A stretch of DNA of 47,815 bases from Apopatosoma sp963618495 (GCA_963618495.1 CAVESF010000018.1:1-47815), one strand, 5' to 3'. Positions 39,424-47,815 are shown, counted from the stretch's first letter. Translations and numbers: made by a program. The notes: generated by a model not told the origin, from the letters alone.

Positions 39424-40479
39424 TTATATTTCTATAAGATTTTTCGGGCTTTTTGTGATGTCAATGGATCCGGAAGCCGTAATCTGCATCATATCTTCGA
39501 TTCTTACGCCGTATTTTCCGGGGATATAAATGCCCGGCTCGACCGTGACGACATGACCGACTTTCAGCACCTTGGTGCATCGGGCGGAGAGACGCGGCTC
39601 CTCATGGATATACATTCCGACGCCGTGACCGAGAGAATGACCGAAGAACCCCTTGTAATCGGCATCTATGATATCGCGGGCAACCTTGTCCGCATCGCAG
39701 CAGAGAACACCCTCACGGACGAAATCTATAGCCGCAGTCTGTGCGCGCAGAACCGTATTGTAAACTTTCTTCATCTCATCGTCAGCTTTGCCGACGGAAA
39801 CGGTGCGCGTCATATCGGAACAGTAGCCGTTCAGAATGCAACCGAAGTCCATCGTGAGAAATCCGCGCTCAAGCTTTACATTTCTCGGAACGCCGTGAGG
39901 ACGGCTGGACTGCGTACCCGAAACGGCGATGGTCTCAAAGCTGGGTGCCTGTGCACCGAGGCGCTTCATGCGGTATTCTATCTCCGCCGCAACTTCCTGC
40001 TCGGTCATATTGTAATTCAGAAGAGGGAGAACCTCGGCGAAGGCTCTGTCTGTCAGGTCCTGCGCCGCGCGTATGGCGGCAAGCTCCTCCTCCGTCTTAT
40101 ATTCGCACAGACTCTCGATGAGGTCGCCTGCGGGAACGAATTTCACGCCCTCAAAAAGGCTCTCGTATCTTGCAAGTGCGGAAACGGTGAGCTTTTTGTC
40201 CTCAAAGGCAACCGTCTTTATGCCCTCGTCGGCAATTATCTTTTTGATATCGGCGACAGCGGAAACTTCGGGAAGCTTTGCCGTGCATCCGCGAACCTCT
40301 TTTTCAGCCGCCTCGATATATCTCGGGTCGGTGAAAAGAGTAGCGCTGTTTCTCGTTACGAAAACGGTGCTGTCGGAAGCGGGAAATCCGCAGAGATACA
40401 TTCCCGTTTTCTCATCTGCTACAATCAGAGCGTCGGCTATATTAAAAAGGCGCTCTCTTACTCTTTCAATATTATTCAT
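39424..40479 (-). CDS. M24-family Xaa-Pro aminopeptidase
   Basis: A 351-residue metallopeptidase with an N-terminal creatinase-like domain (about 1-125) and a pita-bread catalytic domain. The five metal ligands are visible: two Asp in MDFGCILNGYCSDMTRT, His in GHSLGHGVGM, and two Glu in VTVEPGIYI and VRIED. It removes N-terminal residues before proline or cleaves Xaa-Pro dipeptides. It lies 23 bases after the SbcD-like gene and likely shares its transcript, with efp next in line. Confidence 0.92.
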   Translation of the reverse strand: MNNIERVRERLFNIADALIVADEKTGMYLCGFPASDSTVFVTRNSATLFTDPRYIEAAEKEVRGCTAKLPEVSAVADIKKIIADEGIKTVAFEDKKLTVSALARYESLFEGVKFVPAGDLIESLCEYKTEEELAAIRAAQDLTDRAFAEVLPLLNYNMTEQEVAAEIEYRMKRLGAQAPSFETIAVSGTQSSRPHGVPRNVKLERGFLTMDFGCILNGYCSDMTRTVSVGKADDEMKKVYNTVLRAQTAAIDFVREGVLCCDADKVARDIIDADYKGFFGHSLGHGVGMYIHEEPRLSARCTKVLKVGHVVTVEPGIYIPGKYGVRIEDMMQITASGSIDITKSPKNLIEI

Positions 40480-40502
40480 AATAAACCTCCGTAAAAATAT
40501 TA

Positions 40503-41627
40503 TCAGAAATCAACTATATCGTCGCCCGAGAGAGCGGCGAGCCCGTAATGCAGAGCCTTTGAGGCTCTGGCGCGGACGTCATCGCTCTCGCTTTCAAGCA
40601 GTGGCAGAAGCTCGCGGAAAAATGCGCCGCGTATAGAAATGTCGTTTTTCAGCTCCTCGTAATCAAGGAGCGGCGCACTGCAATCGCGCACCTCGAGGTA
40701 ATAGACCCCGATATCCTCCGCCGTTATTTTATCCGCTCTTATGTCTGCGGAAACGGGAATGTTTCCGAGCAGGCGCACGCGGAGCAGGGTATCATTCCCG
40801 TAGCCGTTTTCCGTTGCGGCGCGGTGGATTTTCGCCGTAACCTCCTTGCCGGAGACGGCGCCGGAAATATCGACATCGAGCTTTTCATATCTGCGCGTGC
40901 AGAATCTTCTCGCCTTGAATTTCAGCTGTTTCTTTCCGCCGACCCATGTGGCATCGCAGATTATTGCGCCTTTGAGTCCGCATTCGCCGAAAGAACCGCC
41001 CTCGAGAGAGCCGCTGTAGGCATAATATGTATTTCCCGATTTCTGTATATCGCCGCCGTTGTGTATATGACCGAGCGCCGCATAATCGTACGCTCCTCGG
41101 ACGATATCCTCTACTCCGACGGGGCAATATGCCTTGGAATATATATCGGCGTGCGCCGCGAGGATATTTATCCTCTCGCGGTCAACATAGATCGCTGCGG
41201 CGAGCGGATTTTTCTCCATTTTTTCGCCTGTGAATGCATAGCCGTAAACATCGACTCCGATATCGTCGAAGCGGAAGCAGGTCAGAGTTTCGGAAGTGAA
41301 GATATATACATTTTCGGGAAACTTTGTTTTTGAATAAGGAGATGTGGAGGAATAGAAATCATGGTTTCCAGGGGCTATCACAAATTTGCAGCAGGGATTT
41401 GCCGCGAACTGCGAGGTGATGAGCTCCATAGTCTCCTTTGTTACAAATTCGCAGTCAAAAAGGTCGCCCGCGATGATGACTATATCATATTTTTCTATCT
41501 TTGCATACATCATGGCGGAGGTGAATGTTCCGCGGAGCTCGTTTCTTCGCGCCTGCGATTTCTGCGGATCGAGAAGCGAGAACGGGGAATCGAGATGCAC
41601 ATCCGCTATGTGAAGTATTTTTGCCAT
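40503..41627 (-). CDS. SbcD/YhaO-like metallophosphoesterase (DNA repair nuclease type)
   Basis: A 374-residue protein with the calcineurin-like motifs of SbcD/Mre11 nucleases: HIADVHLDSPF, IIAGDLFD, APGNHD, AAHAD and ALGHIHNGG. The length and the C-terminal part match YhaO-type proteins rather than SbcD proper. These usually work with an SMC-like ATPase (SbcC/YhaN); no such gene is adjacent. It lies 37 bases after the rhamnosidase gene, behind AAAGGAG. A nuclease role is inferred from family. Confidence 0.85.
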   Translation of the reverse strand: MAKILHIADVHLDSPFSLLDPQKSQARRNELRGTFTSAMMYAKIEKYDIVIIAGDLFDCEFVTKETMELITSQFAANPCCKFVIAPGNHDFYSSTSPYSKTKFPENVYIFTSETLTCFRFDDIGVDVYGYAFTGEKMEKNPLAAAIYVDRERINILAAHADIYSKAYCPVGVEDIVRGAYDYAALGHIHNGGDIQKSGNTYYAYSGSLEGGSFGECGLKGAIICDATWVGGKKQLKFKARRFCTRRYEKLDVDISGAVSGKEVTAKIHRAATENGYGNDTLLRVRLLGNIPVSADIRADKITAEDIGVYYLEVRDCSAPLLDYEELKNDISIRGAFFRELLPLLESESDDVRARASKALHYGLAALSGDDIVDF

Positions 41628-41664
41628 TTAAGCGCTCCTTTCACATTGTTTTACCCGGTATCTC

Positions 41665-44295
41665 TCATGCCGTGAAGCTGTATTCTCCGCCGCAGAGTTC
41701 GAAGCCGACTTCGTTTCCGATGACCGTGCAGGGAAGCATATCCCTCGCCTTTACACCGCTCTCCGTGAGCGCATCGAAATATTTCGAGGGCAGGTAGAGC
41801 GTTCCGCTGCAGCCGAAAGGAACCGTCAGATTTACTGTGAGCTTGCCGTCACGGTTTGCCCAGTAGCACTTGACTTCGCCGTACATGCTCTCATGCGATG
41901 CGGCGGCACTCTCCATGCCGCAGTCCACTGCGGGACGGAATATCGTATGGCGGAAGCCAGGGTCATTTTCGTCGGGTGAGATACCGCCTACATATTTATA
42001 CATAAATGATGAAAGGTCGGAGAACATATGATGGTTATGCGAGCCGCCGCCGTTCCAGCATTCCCAGAGAGTGGTGGCGCCGAGTTCTATCCATCTGCGG
42101 CACCCCGGGAATGTTCTCTGAGCGAGCATACGGTGACCGACATTGCCCTCGCCGGCTCTGCCGAGCGAGTGCATGACGAATTTACAGCCGAGAACGCCGA
42201 AATCGAGATGCCAGTCATTGCGTTCTATCTGCGAAATGAGCGTATCCACGAGCGGACGGCGCTCCTCCTCCGTGCAGAGGTCGAAATAGAGCATTGCCGC
42301 CGTTGCCGTCTGACAATCGCCCATGACCGTATGATGCTCGGCATCGTAGAATTTCACGCGGAAAACCGCACGTATCTTCTCGGCGAGGTTTCTGTAGTAT
42401 TCCGCATCGTCGCCATAGCCGAGAATGTCTGCCATTTTGACAACTGTCATTGCGGCGTTATAGAAGAATGCCGTATCCGAAACTCTTGTCGGGCATTTGT
42501 ATGCGCCCATATTCTTGGAGACAGCGGGACCCTCAAAGGGCGGGCACCAGTCGCCCGTGCCGTAATCTAGGGTATAATCCGTTGTCATGCTCTCCATGAA
42601 ATCGCAGTTTTTCTTTATAGCCTCGTAGCTTTTTGTGAGGATATCCTTATCGCCGTTATAGATATAGATATTGTAGGGGACATTTATCAGTGCGCTCGAC
42701 CAGTCGGGTCCCATCAGCCCGTAGTAGCCCCATCCCGTGGAGGGGACAACGCAGGGAATCTGACCTGCGGGACGCTGTGAGGTTATCATATCGTCATTCC
42801 ACTTGGAGAGGAAAGCGCGCGTGCCGAAGTTTGTCAGCATCTGCTCGCAGGAGAGGCTCACATCGCCTGTCCAGCCGTTTTTCTCTCTGTGGGGGCAGTC
42901 TGTCGGTATGGAATGCATATTCGAGATGGTAGACCAGCGGCACATATGCTGAACCTTATTGAGAAGCTCATCCGAGCAGGAGAATCTGCCTATATCATCG
43001 ACGGCGGTGCAGAGCGTCATCGCCTTGACCTCGGAAAGCTCGGGTTCATAGTCTATGCCTGTAATCTCGATATACTGGAAGCCGTGATAAACGAATATCG
43101 GATGCCAGCATTCGGGTTCGTCGCTCTTTTTGATATACTTGTCCGTCTGGAAGCCGTGACTGCGGACAAATCCGCCTATCGCGCTTGTATCTATCTCGCC
43201 GTCATCTTTCAGCACATCGGAATATCTTATTGTTATTTCCGTTCCCGCCTTGCCGCGGAAAACGAATTTGCCTATGCCCGCCTGATTCTGACCGATATCG
43301 AAAACATAGGTGCCGCTCGGCGTTTTCCACATTTTCTTAGCGTCGATGACGGTGCGCACGCGGATAGGCTCCATCTCCATGGCGCGGAGAAGTCCGCCGG
43401 GGCTTTTCATTATCTTTGTGCCTTCCCATGCGCTGTCGTCATAGTCGGCTTCAGTCCATCCGTCAAGCTCAAGGCGCGCATCGTAATGCTCGCCGTTTCG
43501 GATTCCGTTGAAGATGATGGGACCATGGGAGCTTTTCCATGATGTATCGGAGGGAATGACTTCGGTTTCGCCGTTTTCGTATGTTATTTTCAGTTCGCAG
43601 ATGAGCTTCGGCCAATGGCGCCATGAAGCGGCGCGGGTATTCCACGGGTCATCGGCAAAGCAGTTGTACCAGCCGTTTCCGAGAACGGCGGAGAGCGCGT
43701 TTTTGCCGATCGTGAGCAGGCGCTTCACATCGTATACCATATATATATCCGTCGCATCGTAGCGCGTGAAAGCAGGGGAGAGCATATCGTCGCCGGTCTT
43801 TTCGCCGTTGATGTAGCTCTCGAAATATCCGAGTCCGCATATCGTGAGATAAGCTTCCTTTACGGGCGCGGAAATATCAAATGTTTTGCGCAGATAAGGT
43901 GCGGCAAAAGCCGAATCTTCCTTTCGGATGAAGTTTGCCGTTATCCATTTTCCGCTCCAGCGCCCGGAGAGCTTGCCTGTGACGAATGTACCGCTTTCGT
44001 TTTTGCCTTCGGCTCCTGCCGCGCTCTTTGCCTCAACGGAAAAATAGTACCGCGTGACGGGGGAGAGTGCTTTTCCCTCATATCTGATGAGAACGTTATC
44101 ATTCTCTGAGCCGAAATGTCTCTGCCATACGGGCGAAGAAAAATCGGGATTTGCACTGACCGTGACGGTAAATTCCACGAGCTTGTCGCCGCGTATGCCG
44201 CTTTGCGCCTTGAAAGAAAAGCGCGGCACGGTGTCTATCCCGCAGGGACTTTTCAGATAATTTACGGTGAGGTCATAGATTTTCAGATTTTCCAT
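41665..44295 (-). CDS. Alpha-L-rhamnosidase (GH78)
   Basis: An 876-residue glycoside hydrolase. N-terminal beta-sandwich domains (about 1-340) resemble the GH78 Bac_rhamnosid_N arrangement (PYLRKTFDI, GYFESYINGEKTGDD). The (alpha/alpha)6 catalytic domain (about 420-770) has the diagnostic TDCPHREKNGWTGD near residue 468 with the proposed general acid Glu/Asp, and TLWECWNGGGSHNHHMF near 745. A C-terminal beta domain closes it. No signal peptide is present, so it releases L-rhamnose from imported glycosides in the cytoplasm. Own promoter; SbcD-like and M24 genes follow. Confidence 0.95.
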   Translation of the reverse strand: MENLKIYDLTVNYLKSPCGIDTVPRFSFKAQSGIRGDKLVEFTVTVSANPDFSSPVWQRHFGSENDNVLIRYEGKALSPVTRYYFSVEAKSAAGAEGKNESGTFVTGKLSGRWSGKWITANFIRKEDSAFAAPYLRKTFDISAPVKEAYLTICGLGYFESYINGEKTGDDMLSPAFTRYDATDIYMVYDVKRLLTIGKNALSAVLGNGWYNCFADDPWNTRAASWRHWPKLICELKITYENGETEVIPSDTSWKSSHGPIIFNGIRNGEHYDARLELDGWTEADYDDSAWEGTKIMKSPGGLLRAMEMEPIRVRTVIDAKKMWKTPSGTYVFDIGQNQAGIGKFVFRGKAGTEITIRYSDVLKDDGEIDTSAIGGFVRSHGFQTDKYIKKSDEPECWHPIFVYHGFQYIEITGIDYEPELSEVKAMTLCTAVDDIGRFSCSDELLNKVQHMCRWSTISNMHSIPTDCPHREKNGWTGDVSLSCEQMLTNFGTRAFLSKWNDDMITSQRPAGQIPCVVPSTGWGYYGLMGPDWSSALINVPYNIYIYNGDKDILTKSYEAIKKNCDFMESMTTDYTLDYGTGDWCPPFEGPAVSKNMGAYKCPTRVSDTAFFYNAAMTVVKMADILGYGDDAEYYRNLAEKIRAVFRVKFYDAEHHTVMGDCQTATAAMLYFDLCTEEERRPLVDTLISQIERNDWHLDFGVLGCKFVMHSLGRAGEGNVGHRMLAQRTFPGCRRWIELGATTLWECWNGGGSHNHHMFSDLSSFMYKYVGGISPDENDPGFRHTIFRPAVDCGMESAAASHESMYGEVKCYWANRDGKLTVNLTVPFGCSGTLYLPSKYFDALTESGVKARDMLPCTVIGNEVGFELCGGEYSFTA

Positions 44296-44331
44296 GTTTT
44301 CTCCTTAGAAAAAAACTAATATTTCAGGTTA

Positions 44332-44360
44332 ATTATATCATAAACCTTTCTCATTTACAA
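44332..44360 (-). promoter_or_regulatory. Promoter of the rhamnosidase operon
   Basis: On the minus strand: TTGTAA (44355-44360), 17 bases, TATAAT (44332-44337). Confidence 0.7.
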
Positions 44361-44396
44361 TAACAAATAAAAATATTTTTCTGCATGTCTCCTCGG

Positions 44397-44425
44397 TTGA
44401 CAGAAACGGAAATTTAATGTATAAT
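44397..44425 (+). promoter_or_regulatory. Promoter of the YgiQ-type gene
   Basis: TTGACA (44397-44402), 17 bases, TATAAT (44420-44425): a full consensus promoter, divergent from the rhamnosidase promoter and about 60 bases from it. Confidence 0.85.
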
Positions 44426-44454
44426 TATCCTATCAAATAAGGAGAATCAAAATT

Positions 44455-46443
44455 ATGCCTTTTCTTCCGTTAAGTAAAAAAGAAATGCTTGAACGCGGCT
44501 GGGATGCGCCCGATATAGTCTGTGTCACGGGCGACGCCTATGTAGACCATCCGAGTTTCGGCATAGCTATAATTTCCCGCGTGCTTGAAGCTGCGGGCTT
44601 TAAAATATGCATATGCTCGCAGCCGCAGTGCGATGCCGACTATATGCAGTTCGGTCGTCCGCGCCTTGCTTTTTTCGTTTCTGGAGGAAATATAGACTCC
44701 ATGGTGGCGCATTATACCGCCGCAAAGAGAAAGCGCAGTAACGATTATTATACGGCGGGCGGCAAGGCAGGGAAGCGCCCCGACCGCGCAACGGAGGTTT
44801 ACTGTAAAAATATCCGTCGTCTCTACGGTGATATTCCGCTCTGCATAGGCGGACTTGAGGCTTCGCTTCGCCGATTTGCCCATTACGATTACTGGGATGA
44901 CCGCGTGCGTCCCTCGATACTGCTCGAATGCGATGCGGATTTGCTCATGTTCGGCATGGGCGAGCATTCCTGCGTGGAAATAGCAAAGCGTCTCGATGAG
45001 GGCGAGCATATTTCCATGCTTACGGATATACGCGGCACATCGTATTCCGTTAAAACAAGCGAATATACATATCGCCACTGCGAGGAATGCCCCTCATTTG
45101 AGCAGGTAAAGGAAAATACACCTGCGGGAAAGGCGGCATATGCGAAATCATGCCGCATTCAGCAGGATGAGTCCGATGCTTTCCGCGGCAAAACCGTGAT
45201 TCAGCGCCATGGCGACAGGATAGTTATTCAGAATCCGCCGGCGCTTCCGCTTTCGCAGGAGGAGCTTGACGCGGTATATGAGCTTCCGTATATGAGAAAT
45301 TATCATCCCTCATACGAAGCGCAGGGAGGAGTTCCCGCGATAGAAGAGGTGAAATTTTCGATAACTCATGTGCGCGGTTGCTTCGGCGCTTGCAATTTCT
45401 GCTCAATAGCTTATCATCAGGGAAGATATATTACCTGCCGCAGCGAGGAATCTGTTATCCGCGAGGCAAAATTGCTTGCCGCGATGCCGGATTTCAAGGG
45501 ATATATCCATGATGTCGGCGGACCTACGGCGAATTTCCGTCGCCCCTCCTGCAACGGGCAGGAAAAGCGCGGCATGTGCAAGGGCAAGAAATGTCTTGCG
45601 CCCACGCCATGTAAAAATCTTGTGGTGGATGAAAGCGAATATCTGCATCTTCTTCGCCGCCTGCGCGAAATAAAGGGAATAAAGAAAATTTTTATACGCT
45701 CGGGCATCAGATTTGACTATATGCTTCTTGATAAAAACGATGATTTCTTCAAGGACCTCGTGCGTTATCATGTCAGCGGACAGCTTAAGGTTGCACCAGA
45801 GCATTGCTCAGCAGGCGTGCTGAACGCTATGGGCAAGCCTGATATTTCCGTTTATAAGAAATTCCGTGCGCGTTTTTATGAGCTGACAAAAAGCATGGAT
45901 AAGAAGCAGTATCTCGTGCCGTATCTCATGTCGAGCCATCCCGGAAGCACCATGAAAGATGCGATAATACTGGCGCAGTTTCTCAAGGAAGAGGGGATAC
46001 ATCCCGAACAGGTGCAGGATTTCTATCCGACTCCCGGGACCGTATCGACCTGTATGTTCTATACCGGACTTGACCCATATACGATGAAGCCGATTTATGT
46101 GCCGAAAACGCCTGCGGAAAAGGCAGAGCAGAGAGCTCTCCTGCAATATTTCCGTCCCGAAAACCGCGCGATAGTGCTCCGCGCGCTCCGCGAGGCAGGA
46201 AGAGGCGACCTTATCGGTTATGGTGAAAAATGTCTTGTTCGTCCCGACAGCGCAGGCACGCGCGGCTATAAACAGGGCGGCACAAATCAGGGAAGTATGA
46301 AGCGCGGAAATCCGGCAGACAGCAGTAAGACGACTCCCAGCAAGAAAGACAAAAGCGCAAAATCTCCGGTAAAAGGTTATTCTGATAAAAACGATGCGAA
46401 AAAACCGCAAAACCGAAACTCAAAACTGCACGGAAAAAGATAA
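44455..46443 (+). CDS. YgiQ-family radical SAM protein
   Basis: A 662-residue protein of the UPF0313/YgiQ family. The N-terminal YgiQ domain (about 1-290) starts LPLSKKEMLERGWDAPDIV and includes GDAYVDHPSFG and GGLEASLRRFAHYDYW. The radical SAM core has RGCFGACNFC near residue 307, a C-x3-C-x2-C [4Fe-4S] motif. The C-terminal part includes HPGSTMKDAI and VQDFYPTPGT. The last 65 residues are basic and low-complexity. The reaction is not established. The start follows AAGGAG. Confidence 0.94.
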   Translation: MPFLPLSKKEMLERGWDAPDIVCVTGDAYVDHPSFGIAIISRVLEAAGFKICICSQPQCDADYMQFGRPRLAFFVSGGNIDSMVAHYTAAKRKRSNDYYTAGGKAGKRPDRATEVYCKNIRRLYGDIPLCIGGLEASLRRFAHYDYWDDRVRPSILLECDADLLMFGMGEHSCVEIAKRLDEGEHISMLTDIRGTSYSVKTSEYTYRHCEECPSFEQVKENTPAGKAAYAKSCRIQQDESDAFRGKTVIQRHGDRIVIQNPPALPLSQEELDAVYELPYMRNYHPSYEAQGGVPAIEEVKFSITHVRGCFGACNFCSIAYHQGRYITCRSEESVIREAKLLAAMPDFKGYIHDVGGPTANFRRPSCNGQEKRGMCKGKKCLAPTPCKNLVVDESEYLHLLRRLREIKGIKKIFIRSGIRFDYMLLDKNDDFFKDLVRYHVSGQLKVAPEHCSAGVLNAMGKPDISVYKKFRARFYELTKSMDKKQYLVPYLMSSHPGSTMKDAIILAQFLKEEGIHPEQVQDFYPTPGTVSTCMFYTGLDPYTMKPIYVPKTPAEKAEQRALLQYFRPENRAIVLRALREAGRGDLIGYGEKCLVRPDSAGTRGYKQGGTNQGSMKRGNPADSSKTTPSKKDKSAKSPVKGYSDKNDAKKPQNRNSKLHGKR

Positions 46444-46451
46444 AAGAAAAA

Positions 46452-46651
46452 TGCAAGTCAGAATAATGCTCTGCGAGGAGAATGAATGAGTGGTGGAGCG
46501 AAGCGGAATCCCGAATGAATGAGCGTCAGCCACAGAACCCATCTTGCTTCTGAATGGGAGATTGCCACCATAAAGCTGCCATTGGAATACGGTTGGAACG
46601 GTATACAGGTAGAAATTGTAAAATAAAGTGTGCAAGCATTTTTTCTGACTT
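46452..46651. repeat. Candidate repeat/MITE-like non-coding element
   Basis: The ends of this stretch are imperfect inverted copies (AAGTCAGAATAATGCTCTGC near 46454 and GCAAGCATTTTTTCTGACTT near 46632). Inside it, GAATGAATGAG occurs twice about 36 bases apart, and the region carries only short, frame-broken coding-like pieces. I see no transposase. It could be a small mobile element relic or a family-specific repeat. Confidence 0.35.
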
Positions 46652-46670
46652 ACACACTTTATTTTACAAT
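46615..46670. terminator. Long hairpin, probable bidirectional terminator
   Basis: 18-base perfect inverted arms (46615-46632 and 46653-46670), continued after one mismatch by AAG/CTT, with a T-rich loop. The outer tails are not T-runs, so it may be a structural element rather than a standard terminator. Confidence 0.5.
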
Positions 46671-46778
46671 CTCAAAACTATTCTGACACGACTCAATCGC
46701 TTTTTCTATATATTTTTCTGTTTTGGTCTCACATCTATTGTAACTCTGCAAAATTTTCAAAAAATATGCGAAAATATA

Positions 46779-46807
46779 TTGACAAAATCACCGCCTGAAT
46801 ATAAAAT
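46779..46807 (+). promoter_or_regulatory. Promoter before a small ORF
   Basis: TTGACA (46779-46784), 17 bases, TAAAAT (46802-46807). Confidence 0.55.
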
Positions 46808-46841
46808 ATTATCTGTAAATATTCGACAGAAGGCGACAGTT

Positions 46842-47018
46842 TTGGACAAAAGTTTCACAGAAAAAGTAATCGAAAAGGAGCAGTATTTTCCGCAGAAACT
46901 GGAAATGTTGGTCATCGCTTCTAAAGATATTATTACTATAAGTCCGACTAAAGCTGACGACCTGACAGAAAGGCCGGCAGATAAATGCTTCGGCGGCAAG
47001 ATTTATTGGGATGATTGA
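46842..47018 (+). CDS. Possible small protein, TTG start
   Basis: A 58-residue reading frame from a TTG start, about 35 bases after a good promoter and followed by a large hairpin. The sequence is protein-like and polar (FTEKVIEKEQYFPQKLEMLV, SPTKADDLTERPADK, ending CFGGKIYWDD). The ribosome site is weak (AGAAGG) and no ATG is available near the promoter. It may be a real small protein or the tail of a degraded gene. No family recognised. Confidence 0.35.
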   Translation: MDKSFTEKVIEKEQYFPQKLEMLVIASKDIITISPTKADDLTERPADKCFGGKIYWDD

Positions 47019-47026
47019 TTTTTAAG

Positions 47027-47084
47027 CACAGAAAATGCATAAAATAAGGGCTGACCGCCATGGTTAGCCCTTTATATTTTCTGT
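47027..47084. terminator. Bidirectional terminator between the small ORF and the CatA-like gene
   Basis: An inner 11-bp stem (47045-47055/47061-47071, one G-U pair) and an outer 10-bp perfect stem CACAGAAAAT/ATTTTCTGTG (47027-47036/47075-47084). Confidence 0.8.
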
Positions 47085-47096
47085 GAAACCAAGCGT

Positions 47097-47735
47097 TTAT
47101 TTCAGCTCTTCGATTTTTCTTGTCAGTGCCTGCGCGAAGAGTCCGATATGCAGACCGTCAATCAGGCGATGATTGACTTCAACTGAAATGCCGAGATAAA
47201 TACGGTCATTTTCCTGTATATATTTGCCCCAACAAATCCTCGGGATAGAATCATCTTTTGCTGTGGGAGAAGCCAAATCCCTTTCGTTTGTGATAGCGGT
47301 CGTTTCTATCCATGGCAGGCATGAAAAATAGACAAGATTATCTGCCTGACTTGCCATATCCATGAAATAATTCTGTTTGCCGCTTTTTTCCCGCGCTTTC
47401 TTACAAAAATCTGTTATTGAGCCTTCGCATGGCATAGTCACGATATGAAAAAGCGAGCTGTTTTTCTTCATATCCGTGAAACTGGGAATCTGTTTTTCAA
47501 GCTCCACAACGGTATTACCGCGAATACGATAAGAAAATTCAGGCACTTCCAAAAGAGCTTTACAGCAAAGATAAACCAATCCGTAATAAAACGAAATCTG
47601 ATTTGTTTTACAGAAATTTTTGAGCGCAGTCACATCCTGACGGAATGTAACCGCATAAAACGGATTGGAAACTCCACTGAAAAAATCAAAGATTTCTTTT
47701 CTTTGCCATGTGTTTTTATTGATAATCTTATCCAT
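47097..47735 (-). CDS. CatA-like O-acetyltransferase
   Basis: A 212-residue protein of the chloramphenicol acetyltransferase fold, the usual CAT length. The catalytic His lies in VNHRLIDGLHIG (family form HHAVCDGYH), near residue 188; the trimer-type pattern with NPFYAVTFRQDVT at the N-terminus and FSCLPWIETT in the middle also fits. It transfers acetyl from acetyl-CoA to a hydroxyl. The first His of the HH pair is Asn, so true chloramphenicol resistance is not certain; many chromosomal relatives have unknown acceptors. The ATG at 47735 follows CAGGAGC. The upstream 80 bases to the window end show no gene. Confidence 0.85.
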   Translation of the reverse strand: MDKIINKNTWQRKEIFDFFSGVSNPFYAVTFRQDVTALKNFCKTNQISFYYGLVYLCCKALLEVPEFSYRIRGNTVVELEKQIPSFTDMKKNSSLFHIVTMPCEGSITDFCKKAREKSGKQNYFMDMASQADNLVYFSCLPWIETTAITNERDLASPTAKDDSIPRICWGKYIQENDRIYLGISVEVNHRLIDGLHIGLFAQALTRKIEELK

Positions 47736-47815
47736 ATTTGCTCCTGTCAGTTCTTCTATCTTAAGGAACTGCTGAATAACTCGCCTCCAAATCTCCCGAA
47801 CATTCAATCATGCAT

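Noticed and set aside
39553..40494. A 313-codon plus-strand frame opposite the Xaa-Pro peptidase gene
   Set aside because: The minus-strand gene carries all five metal ligands of the M24 family; the plus frame is an antisense shadow.
47097..47735. A confirmed chloramphenicol resistance gene
   Set aside because: The first His of the usual catalytic pair is Asn, and no mobile-element context is seen. Only a CatA-like acetyltransferase can be supported.

Overview
The window is chromosomal DNA of moderate GC from a Gram-positive anaerobe, most likely Bacillota, class Clostridia, of a gut Oscillospirales/Ruminococcaceae type. This rests on strong AGGAGG ribosome sites, clear sigma-A promoters with 17-base spacers, many lipoproteins, an FeoB-associated Cys-rich protein, coat-F-like spore proteins, a CD1247-type protein beside efp, an ECF folate transporter and cytoplasmic glycan catabolism. 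I see no rRNA, tRNA, CRISPR array, transposase or prophage.

Layout. 0.2-5.3 kb: an FRG-domain protein translationally joined to a sugar ABC importer without its own ATPase, then an OB-fold-like lipoprotein. 5.3-9.4 kb: an iron-type DtxR regulator divergent from a feoA-feoA-feoB-FeoB-associated operon, with repeated TTAGC-N4-GCTAA operator candidates. 9.4-15.1 kb: a DivIVA-like coil protein, lactaldehyde reductase (fucO), two small membrane/secreted proteins, an orphan BlaI repressor, a DMT exporter and deoB. 15.1-20.2 kb: mgtE behind a long structured leader, lplA, an M18 aminopeptidase, a zinc-ribbon membrane protein and a GreA-like factor. 20.3-25.3 kb: a 1286-residue secreted metallophosphoesterase with LamG-like modules and an SGNH esterase. 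25.5-30.9 kb: a complete branched-chain amino acid ABC operon preceded by an Ile-rich small ORF and an intrinsic terminator.

30.9-32.9 kb: a tetrahydrofolate riboswitch controls one ORF that fuses the folate S-component FolT to folylpolyglutamate synthase FolC, so uptake and metabolic trapping of folate lie in one chain. 33.0-34.5 kb: an overlapping three-gene operon of an HprK-like kinase, a PqqD-like protein and an S24/S26 peptidase, with no visible precursor peptide or radical SAM enzyme. 34.6-36.8 kb: dapB, two coat-F-like genes and a CPBP protease. 36.9-44.3 kb (minus strand): a PrsA-like lipoprotein, the Cys/Asp-rich CD1247-type protein, efp, an Xaa-Pro peptidase, an SbcD-like nuclease and a cytoplasmic GH78 alpha-L-rhamnosidase. 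44.4-47.8 kb: a YgiQ-type radical SAM protein, a repeat-like non-coding stretch with a long hairpin, a small ORF and a CatA-like acetyltransferase.

The most interesting items are the FolT-FolC fusion with its riboswitch and start-codon hairpin, the HprK/PqqD/S26 trio, the structured mgtE leader, the Ile-rich leader ORF before the liv operon, and the zero-spacing convergent BlaI/DUF4830 pair whose antisense transcript has a terminator at the far end. All function calls come from reading motifs by eye; no database search was possible.
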